Shown here in pieces: positions 1 through 5,464 of a stretch of DNA of 6,097 nt. The position numbers and the translations under genes are program-made. Origin of the DNA: SAR202 cluster bacterium (GTDB taxonomy: Bacteria > Chloroflexota > Dehalococcoidia > UBA3495); contig VFFT01000039.1 in NCBI GenBank assembly GCA_009392775.1, forward strand, positions 1 through 6,097, written 5' to 3'. Below the pieces are notes generated by a model. That model searched no databases, had not been told where the DNA came from, and worked only from the letters and a program-made list of their open reading frames with translations. How positions within the stretch are numbered: the stretch's first letter is position 1; every line of letters starts with the position of its first letter.

Positions 1-49
1 TCACTATTGGACCTTCGGATTATTCTTTCTAAGGTACAGGCTATAGTGG

Positions 50-72
50 TTTCAGCCACAATTTCAGCCACA
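50..72. repeat. Short tandem direct repeat (two 11-bp copies)
   Basis: The 11-mer TTTCAGCCACA occurs at 50-60 and again at 62-72, with one A between. It lies in non-coding sequence left of the terminator. A chance duplication or slippage product is the simplest reading; no function can be assigned. Confidence 0.6.
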
Positions 73-108
73 TTTTCCAAAATAACGGTTTTTCGAGGTA
101 TAAAAATA

Positions 109-141
109 GGCTCTGATTGTTAAGGTCAGAGCCTTCTTTTT
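109..141. terminator. Bidirectional rho-independent terminator
   Basis: The arms GGCTCTGA (109-116) and TCAGAGCC (126-133) form a perfect 8-bp stem with a 9-nt loop. On the plus strand the stem is followed by TTCTTTTT; on the minus strand it is followed by TATTTTTATA. It can therefore end the minus-strand trxA/tRNA-Sec transcript and any plus-strand gene entering from the left edge. Confidence 0.8.
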
Positions 142-169
142 CGCGGAATTTGTGCGTAAATTAGGAAAT

Positions 170-266
170 TGGCGGGAGTGCGAGGGAGTCGAACCCACCT
201 ACCCCGCTCTTCACGAGGCACAACGGAGTTGAAGTCCGCAAGAGCCACCGGGCCCCATCCACCCCC
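170..266 (-). tRNA. selC: Selenocysteine tRNA, tRNA-Sec(UCA)
   Basis: This 97-nt tRNA with encoded CCA reads UGA as selenocysteine together with SelA, SelB and a SECIS element. The anticodon loop CTTCAAC (234-228) carries anticodon TCA. The D arm has a 6-bp stem (256-251 with 246-241) and a 4-nt loop, a hallmark of tRNA-Sec. The long variable arm can form 7 bp (220-214 with 206-200). The T loop is TTCGACT (193-187), the discriminator base is G173, and CCA follows at 172-170. The acceptor stem is 266-259 with 181-174. Its eighth pair is G-G, and the T stem has one T-T mismatch, so the bacterial 8+5 stack is imperfect. It starts 19 nt after the trxA stop and is probably in the trxA transcript. 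Long-variable-arm Ser or Leu tRNAs are excluded by the UCA anticodon and the D arm. Confidence 0.93.
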
Positions 267-285
267 GAGAAAGATTTGAAGCTGT

Positions 286-615
286 TTAGCTTCCTAATAC
301 GCTATCAATCTTCTTTTTTAATGCGCCTTTAGGTAATGCGCCTACAACCTGATCTACTGGTTCGCCATCTTTGAAAAAGATTAGTGCAGGTATGCTTCGA
401 ACACCGTATTTCATGGCGATATTCGGGCAACTGTCTACATCGACTTTTGCTACATTTAACTTACCCGTATATTCAACTGCGAGATCGTGTACTGCTGGAG
501 CGATCATCTTACAGGGTCCACACCACTCTGCCCAGAAATCGACTAGGACAGGCAAGTCAGAGTTAACGACATCGGTATCCCAGCTATTTTCCGAAACGTC
601 TATTGGTTCTCCCAT
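286..615 (-). CDS. trxA: Thioredoxin
   Basis: This is a 109-residue cytosolic thioredoxin, a dithiol-disulfide reductant for enzymes such as ribonucleotide reductase, kept reduced by thioredoxin reductase. It is one complete thioredoxin fold of the usual length. The active site WCGPC is at residues 31-35 (Cys32, Cys35), Asp26 is the buried acid, and the cis-proline is Pro76 in SIPA, all at positions matching E. coli Trx. There is no signal peptide. An additional cysteine, Cys63 in DSCPNIA, lies outside the active site. The ATG start is supported by a perfect AGGAGG (complement of 621-626) 5 nt upstream. A sigma70-like promoter lies at 689-716. The tRNA-Sec gene follows 19 nt after the TAA stop. 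The active site uses Cys rather than Sec, so this gene does not itself need the adjacent tRNA. Confidence 0.96.
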   Translation of the reverse strand: MGEPIDVSENSWDTDVVNSDLPVLVDFWAEWCGPCKMIAPAVHDLAVEYTGKLNVAKVDVDSCPNIAMKYGVRSIPALIFFKDGEPVDQVVGALPKGALKKKIDSVLGS

Positions 616-688
616 GTTAGCCTCCTAAGAAATGTCAGCACCATTAATGTAAATATCATCAAGTGCCAGTAAAATGGCCTTCAGGAAG

Positions 689-716
689 TGTATACCGTAT
701 TTTAGATACAGGTCAA
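689..716 (-). promoter_or_regulatory. Sigma70-like promoter for trxA and tRNA-Sec
   Basis: On the minus strand TTGACC (716-711) is followed after 16 nt by TATACA (694-689). Each box resembles the TTGACA/TATAAT consensus. Initiation would fall near 682, giving a leader of about 65 nt ahead of the trxA ATG. This is inferred from sequence only. Confidence 0.6.
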
Positions 717-727
717 TAAGACCTTAA

Positions 728-775
728 ATATCCTAGGCGTGATTTTGCTGTCGGACATGGTGCTAAATAGGATAT
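728..775. promoter_or_regulatory. Putative plus-strand promoter with an 8-bp inverted repeat
   Basis: TTGCTG (745-750) and TAGGAT (768-773) with a 17-nt spacer make a moderate promoter match for the gene starting at 786. Initiation near 780 would leave almost no leader, and there is no Shine-Dalgarno motif at normal distance, so translation may be leaderless or nearly so. ATATCCTA (728-735) and TAGGATAT (768-775) are perfect inverted repeats 32 nt apart, and the right arm covers the proposed -10 box. This could be an operator, but an 8-bp match at this distance can also occur by chance. Confidence 0.35.
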
Positions 776-785
776 AGTATTCCCA

Positions 786-2624
786 ATGACTACTGATACC
801 AATACTCAAATTAATCGTGGCGACAAACTTGAATTAACGTTGTCTGCGTGGGGTAGGCTTGGCGAAGCCTTAGCTTACTGGAATGATCGTGAAGTCTTCG
901 TATCTGGTGGAATCCCAGGGGAAGAAGTTGTAGCAGAAATAGTTGCTATAAGGCGTAAGTATATTGCGGCTAAAGTGGTACAAGTTACAAAGGCTTCTCC
1001 CGCAAGAATTGATGCGCCTTGTCAATATTATGGTGCTTGTAGCGGATGTCAGTGGCAGCATGTATCTTACGAAGCTCAGCTGTCTGCAAAACAAGACCGA
1101 GTAATAGATTCGCTATTCAGGGTAGGTGGATTCATCAATCCTAATGTATTACCCGTTTTGCCGTCTCCTGACCAGCTTGGGTATCGCAATCATGCGAGGT
1201 TTACTATCAAGGAGCATGGGAGTTTAGGATTCGTTAATCGTGAGACTCATCGCTTCGTAAAAATAGATACTTGTATGTTGATGCATCCGGGAATAAATAA
1301 ACTCTTGGGGGATCTTCAGGGACATTGTTCTGAAACTACTCAATTGTCCATTAGAGCCGGAGAAGATACAGGAGACTATCTGGTTCAGCCTACTTTGAAA
1401 TCTACAGATATACCGATAGTTACTGGCCAGAAACATTATAGAGACTCGATTCAGGGTGTCGAATTCAGAGTTGCTTCACCATCATTTTTTCAAGTTAATA
1501 ATAAGCAAGCATCTAACATGGCTCTAGTGGTAAAAGATGCTTTGAACCTAAAAGGGACTGAAGTTTTACTGGACGCTTATGCAGGGGTAGGAACGTTCGC
1601 TATTCTACTTGCCCCGTACGCTAGCAAGGTGATTGCTATCGAGGAATCGTCGGCAGCAGTAGCAGATGCTAAGGTAAACGCTGAAAATACGCCCAATGTA
1701 GAATTTATTCTTGGCAAGACCGAGGAAGTTCTGGGAGATCTGGATAGCGTTCCGGACGCAGTCGTGTTAGATCCTCCACGGGCCGGTTGTCAAAGTGCCG
1801 CAATCGATAGCTTGCTTAGATTATATCCAGAAAATGTCGTGTATGTTTCCTGTGATCCAGACACTTTAGCGCGTGATCTTAAAATGCTGTGCAGTGGGGC
1901 TTATTCTATTGATTCTATTCAACCTCTCGATATGTTTCCGCAAACACACCACGTAGAGAATATAGTAATACTGAAGAAGACTACTAAGAGCTCCGATATT
2001 GTCTTAGCATCATCATCACCTAGGCGTAGAGATTTACTGAGATCTTTAGAATTGAGCTTCGATATCAAATCTCCTGATATTGATGAAACACCTATGGAAC
2101 AAGAATCTGCGGAGGATATGGTAAAGCGACTTTCATTCCAAAAAGCTCTTGCAATAGCAGGAGGAGTTGAGAGCGGTTATGTAATCGGAGCAGACAGTAC
2201 CGTTGAATTAGAAGGGCGTTCCTACGGTAAGCCAATTGATAGCGAGGACGCTATTCGAATGCTGAAAGAACTTAGCGGTACTGACCACAGGGTCGTTACT
2301 GGGGTAACTGTTATTGAAGTTGATACTGGCAGGTATATTACCGACGCTCTCAAGACCTCGGTATCAATGCGAGCGTTATCTGATGAGGAAATAAGGGGTT
2401 CTGTGGATAGCGGGACACCTATGGATAAAGCAGGTGCTTATGCAGTTCAAGACTCTGATTTAGAGCCGGCTAGCGGCATTGAGGGCTGTTATACAAATGT
2501 CATTGGTCTACCCTTGTGTAGATTGATAAGTATGCTAGATGAGCTCGGTTCTTCTTTTGTTAGTGAGATAACTAGAGAAAGTTTTTGCGAATCTATTTGT
2601 TCTAATACTCAGGTGTCACCGTAA
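786..2624 (+). CDS. Fusion: 23S rRNA m5U methyltransferase (RlmD/TrmA family) + Maf nucleotide pyrophosphatase
   Basis: This single 612-residue cytosolic protein joins two enzymes. Residues 1 to about 398 are an RlmD-like SAM-dependent RNA uracil-C5 methyltransferase. They comprise an N-terminal TRAM domain (about 10-70), 4Fe-4S ligands Cys79, Cys85, Cys88 and Cys163, a FQVN motif (235-238), SAM-binding DAYAGVGT (263-270), DPPR (329-332), catalytic Cys356 in SCDP, and the general base Glu391 in HHVEN. Residues about 404-590 are a full Maf domain. It shows LASSSPRRR (407-415), Lys453, IGAD (467-470) with Asp470, GKP (481-483), DKAGAY..Q (547-555) and NVIGLP (571-576); the Lys482 and Gln555 positions resemble the pyrimidine-type YhdE subgroup. 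The linker is about 5 residues and has no ATG, GTG or TTG, so this is a true translational fusion. Both halves keep their catalytic residues. The stop overlaps the next gene by 1 nt. The RNA target (U1939, U747 or tRNA U54) cannot be read from sequence. Confidence 0.93.
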   Translation: MTTDTNTQINRGDKLELTLSAWGRLGEALAYWNDREVFVSGGIPGEEVVAEIVAIRRKYIAAKVVQVTKASPARIDAPCQYYGACSGCQWQHVSYEAQLSAKQDRVIDSLFRVGGFINPNVLPVLPSPDQLGYRNHARFTIKEHGSLGFVNRETHRFVKIDTCMLMHPGINKLLGDLQGHCSETTQLSIRAGEDTGDYLVQPTLKSTDIPIVTGQKHYRDSIQGVEFRVASPSFFQVNNKQASNMALVVKDALNLKGTEVLLDAYAGVGTFAILLAPYASKVIAIEESSAAVADAKVNAENTPNVEFILGKTEEVLGDLDSVPDAVVLDPPRAGCQSAAIDSLLRLYPENVVYVSCDPDTLARDLKMLCSGAYSIDSIQPLDMFPQTHHVENIVILKKTTKSSDIVLASSSPRRRDLLRSLELSFDIKSPDIDETPMEQESAEDMVKRLSFQKALAIAGGVESGYVIGADSTVELEGRSYGKPIDSEDAIRMLKELSGTDHRVVTGVTVIEVDTGRYITDALKTSVSMRALSDEEIRGSVDSGTPMDKAGAYAVQDSDLEPASGIEGCYTNVIGLPLCRLISMLDELGSSFVSEITRESFCESICSNTQVSP

Positions 2625-2881
2625 TGAATTTATTTGGCGTGGGTGGATTCGAGCTCATTGTTGTACTTGTTATAGGTTTTCTTGCTTTAGGCCCTGGTAG
2701 GTCTATAGATGCCGCTAGAACCGTTGGAAAGACCTGGCGAGACCTGCGAGATGCTTTTAATGAAATCATATCGGCAGTAAATTTGGACCGTATAGAACGA
2801 GAGACCAAGTCTAATACCCCTCCTAACCCTCCTGAAAGTGTAGGGAGGAATCAACCTGAGGACTCCGATAGTGACAAGTGA
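2624..2881 (+). CDS. Sec-independent translocase protein, TatA/TatB family (TatB-like)
   Basis: This is an 85-residue small subunit of the twin-arginine translocase, which moves folded proteins across the cytoplasmic membrane. The short N-terminus FGVGGFE is followed by one hydrophobic helix (about 9-23), the GP hinge (23-24), an amphipathic helix (about 27-50) and a Pro/Ser/Asp-rich polar tail. Glu10 in the helix and the DLRDAFNEI stretch look more like TatB than TatA. The usual Leu-Pro after the hinge is replaced by Ser-Ile. Its ATG overlaps the upstream TAA by 1 nt (TAATG), with AGGTG at 2611-2615 as ribosome-binding site. It overlaps tatC by 11 nt, so the two are translationally linked. 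The second family member at 3629-3853 is the better TatA, which supports a TatB role here. That division is inferred. Confidence 0.88.
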   Translation: MNLFGVGGFELIVVLVIGFLALGPGRSIDAARTVGKTWRDLRDAFNEIISAVNLDRIERETKSNTPPNPPESVGRNQPEDSDSDK

Positions 2882-3593
2882 ACTTTCTCTAATTGATCAT
2901 CTAAGGGAACTTCGGAAACGCATATTTTGGTCTGTTATAGCGTTACTAATATGTACTTCGATTGCGTTTGTGTTTTTCAAGCAAATAATCGATCTCTTGG
3001 TAATGCCGGCCAGAGATTTTGGATCATCTCAAGGTCTTGAGCTCGTATATACAGAAGTTACTGAACTACTGTCTACCAGCGTTAAAGTCTCCTTTATGGC
3101 CGGATTTGTATTATCTTTCCCGATCATTCTTTACCATGTCATTCGGTTTGTCGCGCCTGGTTTAACTCGTAGTGAACGACGATCTTTGATTCTTTTCTTG
3201 CCGGCAGTATTACTGGCGTTCGTGTTGGGTGTAGCTTTCGGCTATTATGTCCTGACGCCCCCTGCTCTTACCTTTTTGCTTACCTTTGGAAATGATGTAG
3301 CCACTCCACTTATAAAAGTTAGCAATATAGTAAATGTGATGGTTAGATTGCTCTTTTGGATGGGTATATCTTTCGAAACGCCGATAATTTTATATATGTT
3401 AGCCAGATTGGGATTAGTCAGCGTCAGAGGGTTGTCTAGATTCAGGAGATTCTGGCTAATTATTGCGTTTCTGCTGGCTGCAATAATTACTCCAACTTTT
3501 GATCCATTTAATCAGGCTTTGGTAGCGGTTCCGCTATTAGCTTTGTATGAAGTAGGTATATTGCTCGCGCGATTGGCTAGAAAGAAGAATTAA
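2871..3593 (+). CDS. tatC: Sec-independent protein translocase TatC
   Basis: This 240-residue polytopic membrane protein forms the signal-peptide receptor core of the Tat translocase. Six hydrophobic segments are visible, as expected for TatC. Conserved features are HLRELRKR at the N-terminus (Glu13 and Arg17, the cytoplasmic twin-arginine recognition region), Pro84 in the first periplasmic region, FVAPGLTRSER (93-103) with Glu102, FETP (168-171) with Glu169, and ITPTFDPFNQ (206-215) with Asp211 and Gln215. The start is GTG inside the end of the upstream tatB-like gene, 11 nt overlap, with GAGG at 2858-2861. The gene ends directly at the bidirectional terminator. Length and motifs are those of a normal, intact TatC. 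Confidence 0.96.
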   Translation: MTSELSLIDHLRELRKRIFWSVIALLICTSIAFVFFKQIIDLLVMPARDFGSSQGLELVYTEVTELLSTSVKVSFMAGFVLSFPIILYHVIRFVAPGLTRSERRSLILFLPAVLLAFVLGVAFGYYVLTPPALTFLLTFGNDVATPLIKVSNIVNVMVRLLFWMGISFETPIILYMLARLGLVSVRGLSRFRRFWLIIAFLLAAIITPTFDPFNQALVAVPLLALYEVGILLARLARKKN

Positions 3594-3620
3594 AAAAACC
3601 GGCCTATGTGACCGGTTTTT
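3594..3620. terminator. Bidirectional terminator between convergent tatC and tatA
   Basis: AAAAACCGG (3594-3602) pairs with CCGGTTTTT (3612-3620) around a 9-nt loop. The A-tract and T-tract make it a rho-independent terminator on both strands. It sits between the tatC stop at 3593 and the minus-strand tatA stop at 3629. Confidence 0.85.
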
Positions 3621-3628
3621 GGAGATTT

Positions 3629-3853
3629 CTATTTATTGTCGTCGCTACTGGACTGAAGTGTGGCTTCTACTGAGGGCTTGTGACTTTCAGTATTGTCCTT
3701 TTTCTCATCTTCTCCTGTAACAGATGATTTAAATAATCGAAGGCTTTTACCTAGAGAAGACCCAATCTCAGGCAATCTCCTAGCGCCGAATATCAATAAT
3801 AAGACCGCCAAAATAATAAGTAGTTCAGGTAATCCGAAGGGTCCGACTCTCAT
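3629..3853 (-). CDS. tatA: Sec-independent translocase protein TatA
   Basis: With the start chosen here this is a 74-residue Tat pore-forming subunit: short N-terminus, GLPELLIIL hydrophobic helix (about 8-22), FG hinge (22-23), the typical RRLPEIGSSLGKSLRLFK amphipathic helix (25-42) and an acidic, polar tail. The reading frame extends upstream to a TTG at 3916, which would add 21 residues. The ATG at 3853 is preferred because GAGGT sits 5 nt before it, the protein then begins like other TatA proteins, and a good promoter (3888-3916) overlaps the longer version. It faces tatC across a shared terminator. With the TatB-like protein and TatC it completes a TatABC set, although the genes are in opposite transcripts. 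Confidence 0.92.
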   Translation of the reverse strand: MRVGPFGLPELLIILAVLLLIFGARRLPEIGSSLGKSLRLFKSSVTGEDEKKDNTESHKPSVEATLQSSSDDNK

Positions 3854-3858
3854 AAGTG

Positions 3859-3863
3859 ACCTC
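3859..3863 (-). promoter_or_regulatory. Ribosome-binding site deciding the tatA start
   Basis: GAGGT on the minus strand lies 5 nt before the ATG at 3853. No comparable site precedes the upstream TTG at 3916, so this site argues for the shorter protein. Confidence 0.65.
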
Positions 3864-3887
3864 ATAAAGTTTTTACTGAGCCATGTA

Positions 3888-3916
3888 ATGATACCAAAAT
3901 AGACATTGCGTAACAA
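3888..3916 (-). promoter_or_regulatory. Sigma70-like promoter for tatA
   Basis: On the minus strand TTGTTA (3916-3911) and TATCAT (3893-3888) are separated by exactly 17 nt. The -10 box matches consensus at five of six bases and the -35 box at four of six. Initiation near 3881 would give a leader of about 28 nt containing the GAGGT site. Confidence 0.55.
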
Positions 3917-3948
3917 ACACGGGTATAAACGAGTCCAAATGATTATTG

Positions 3949-3977
3949 TATAATTGCCGCTAAACCGTACTATAGTA
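3949..3977 (+). promoter_or_regulatory. Putative lpdA operon promoter with nearby palindrome
   Basis: A perfect TATAAT lies at 3949-3954, but no clear -35 box is seen 16-18 nt upstream. Initiation near 3961 would give a leader of about 74 nt. The 10-bp palindrome TACTATAGTA (3968-3977) lies just downstream of the expected start point and could be an operator, or merely AT-rich sequence. Confidence 0.35.
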
Positions 3978-4024
3978 GTCAGAATAAATCTGTTACTAAT
4001 AAATTAATAGAATTATCATTTTGT

Positions 4025-4029
4025 GAGGA
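4025..4029 (+). promoter_or_regulatory. Ribosome-binding site deciding the lpdA start
   Basis: GAGGA lies 5 nt before the TTG at 4035. The alternative in-frame GTG at 4023 has only AT-rich sequence before it, and the motif would then fall inside the gene. This favours the TTG start. Confidence 0.55.
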
Positions 4030-4034
4030 CCAGA

Positions 4035-5417
4035 TTGTCAGAATATGATGTTGCAGTGATAGGAGCAGGACCTGGCGGGTATGTGGCGGCGATACGCTGT
4101 GCACAGCTGGGATTTAAGACAGCGGTTATTGAAAAAGAGAACTTGGGAGGAGTCTGCCTTAACTGGGGTTGTATACCAAGCAAGGCACTCCTGAAAAATG
4201 CCGAGATATTATCTTATATAAGTAGATCTGAAGAATTCGGATTTTACTTCGATAATTTCAGAACTGACTATAAAGTAGCCTTTGATAGAAGCCGGAAAGT
4301 GGTTGATAGAAATACCAGGGGCGTAAGTTACTTATTGCGAAAAAACAATATTGATCATATTGAAGGCTCTGCCACTTTGGCAGGGAATGGGACTATTCAG
4401 ATATCGTCGTCTAACGATGTTATAAAAGCGGGCAATATAATCATAGCTACTGGATCTAGTCCCAGAACGATTCCAGCTTTGCCAGTAGACGGTGATAAGG
4501 TGTTGACTAGCAAAGACGCGATTTTAGCCTCTGAGTTACCGAAATCTATTGTGATCGTTGGTGGGGGGGCTATAGGAGTGGAATTTGCCTACCTCTACCG
4601 TATGTACGGTGTAGAGGTTACAGTCGTGGAGCTATTACCTAATTTGGTCCCGAATGAAGATGTTGAGATAAGTCAGATTCTAGAGCGATCGTTCTCCAAA
4701 TATGGCATTAATGTCATTACTGGAGCGGGAGTTACTGGATTGGAAATTAATGGGGAGATTTGTTCAGTAGCTCTTGACCGGCATGGTGAGCAGATAGAAA
4801 TAAACGCTGAGAAAGTGTTAGTTGCAATAGGAATCCAACCGAATACATCCGACCTTGGACTGGATGATGTAGGAGTGGCCACTGACCGAGGGTTTATTCA
4901 AGTAGACAGGTATATGGCGACCAATGTTCCTGGCATTTCCGCTATAGGAGATGTGACTGGCAAGATGCCACTGGCTCATGTTGCTTCGGCTCAAGCTGTG
5001 GCGGTTGCTGAACATTTATCGGGGCTGGACATTCAAGACATAGATTACACGTATATACCTAGGGCCACCTATTGTCAGCCTCAGGTGGCTAGTTTTGGGC
5101 TGACGGAGCAAGAGGCTGTTGATCAGGGTTTTGACGTCAAGATAGGTAAATTCAACATGCTCGCCAATGGTAAATCCCTTGCAATGGGTCATACAGAAGG
5201 GATGGTAAAACTAGTAGTAGATGCAAGATATGGAGAAATACTGGGTGGGCATATGATAGGGCCCGAAGTAACTGAATTATTAGGGGAATTGGCTCTTACC
5301 AAACTTTTAGAAGGAACTACTTTAGAACTTGGCTGGGCAGTACATCCGCATCCAACTATATCCGAGACATTGAAGGAAGCAGCTTTGTCTGTGCAAGGCA
5401 ACGCAGTACATATGTAA
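4035..5417 (+). CDS. lpdA: Dihydrolipoamide dehydrogenase (E3 of 2-oxoacid dehydrogenase complex)
   Basis: This 460-residue FAD flavoprotein reoxidises the dihydrolipoyl arms of E2 with NAD+ as acceptor. Residues, numbered from the TTG start: FAD-binding GAGPGG (10-15), redox-active disulfide Cys41 and Cys46 in CLNWGC, ATGS (138-141), the NAD-binding GGGAIG (176-181) ending the second strand with Glu183, AIGDVTG for the FAD ribityl region, and the C-terminal dimer-interface HPHPTISE with the His439-Glu444 pair that forms the acid-base site across the dimer. Length is typical. A GTG at 4023 would add four residues; TTG at 4035 is chosen because of GAGGA at 4025-4029 and because the N-terminus then begins MSEYDVAVIG. 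The E2 gene follows after 47 nt with no terminator, so the two form one operon and E3 most likely serves that complex. Confidence 0.96.
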   Translation: MSEYDVAVIGAGPGGYVAAIRCAQLGFKTAVIEKENLGGVCLNWGCIPSKALLKNAEILSYISRSEEFGFYFDNFRTDYKVAFDRSRKVVDRNTRGVSYLLRKNNIDHIEGSATLAGNGTIQISSSNDVIKAGNIIIATGSSPRTIPALPVDGDKVLTSKDAILASELPKSIVIVGGGAIGVEFAYLYRMYGVEVTVVELLPNLVPNEDVEISQILERSFSKYGINVITGAGVTGLEINGEICSVALDRHGEQIEINAEKVLVAIGIQPNTSDLGLDDVGVATDRGFIQVDRYMATNVPGISAIGDVTGKMPLAHVASAQAVAVAEHLSGLDIQDIDYTYIPRATYCQPQVASFGLTEQEAVDQGFDVKIGKFNMLANGKSLAMGHTEGMVKLVVDARYGEILGGHMIGPEVTELLGELALTKLLEGTTLELGWAVHPHPTISETLKEAALSVQGNAVHM

Positions 5418-5454
5418 GAAGCTACAGAGAACTAGGCTAATTGGAAATACTTCT

Positions 5455-5460
5455 GGAGGA
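5455..5460 (+). promoter_or_regulatory. Strong ribosome-binding site for the E2 gene
   Basis: GGAGGA lies 4 nt before the TTG at 5465. It settles the start over the in-frame TTG at 5441, which has no such site. An ATG at 5460 is in another frame that stops after a few codons. Confidence 0.7.
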
Positions 5461-5464
5461 TGAA

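Noticed and set aside
1..123. Open frame from the left edge to a TAA at 121-123, and two shorter ones ending at 46 and 32, as the tail of a plus-strand gene
   Set aside because: All three are short and none shows a recognisable motif. The longest runs through the tandem repeat and into the terminator loop. A gene tail may end here, since the terminator faces it, but the frame cannot be chosen.
371..628. Plus-strand open frames across trxA
   Set aside because: They lie antisense to a clear thioredoxin gene, have no ribosome-binding site and encode no recognisable domain.
1950..2040. Possible frameshift or missed stop producing a false fusion of methyltransferase and Maf
   Set aside because: The methyltransferase C-terminus and Maf N-terminus are both complete and in one frame. 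The short linker has no usual start codon and no upstream ribosome-binding motif, so two separate genes are unlikely.
3629..3916. Longer 95-residue version of TatA starting at TTG 3916
   Set aside because: There is no ribosome-binding site at that TTG, the added 21 residues are not TatA-like, and a good promoter overlaps them. The ATG at 3853 with GAGGT fits better.
4673..5401. Minus-strand open frames across lpdA
   Set aside because: They are antisense shadows of a strongly conserved flavoprotein gene, with serine- and proline-rich nonsense translations.
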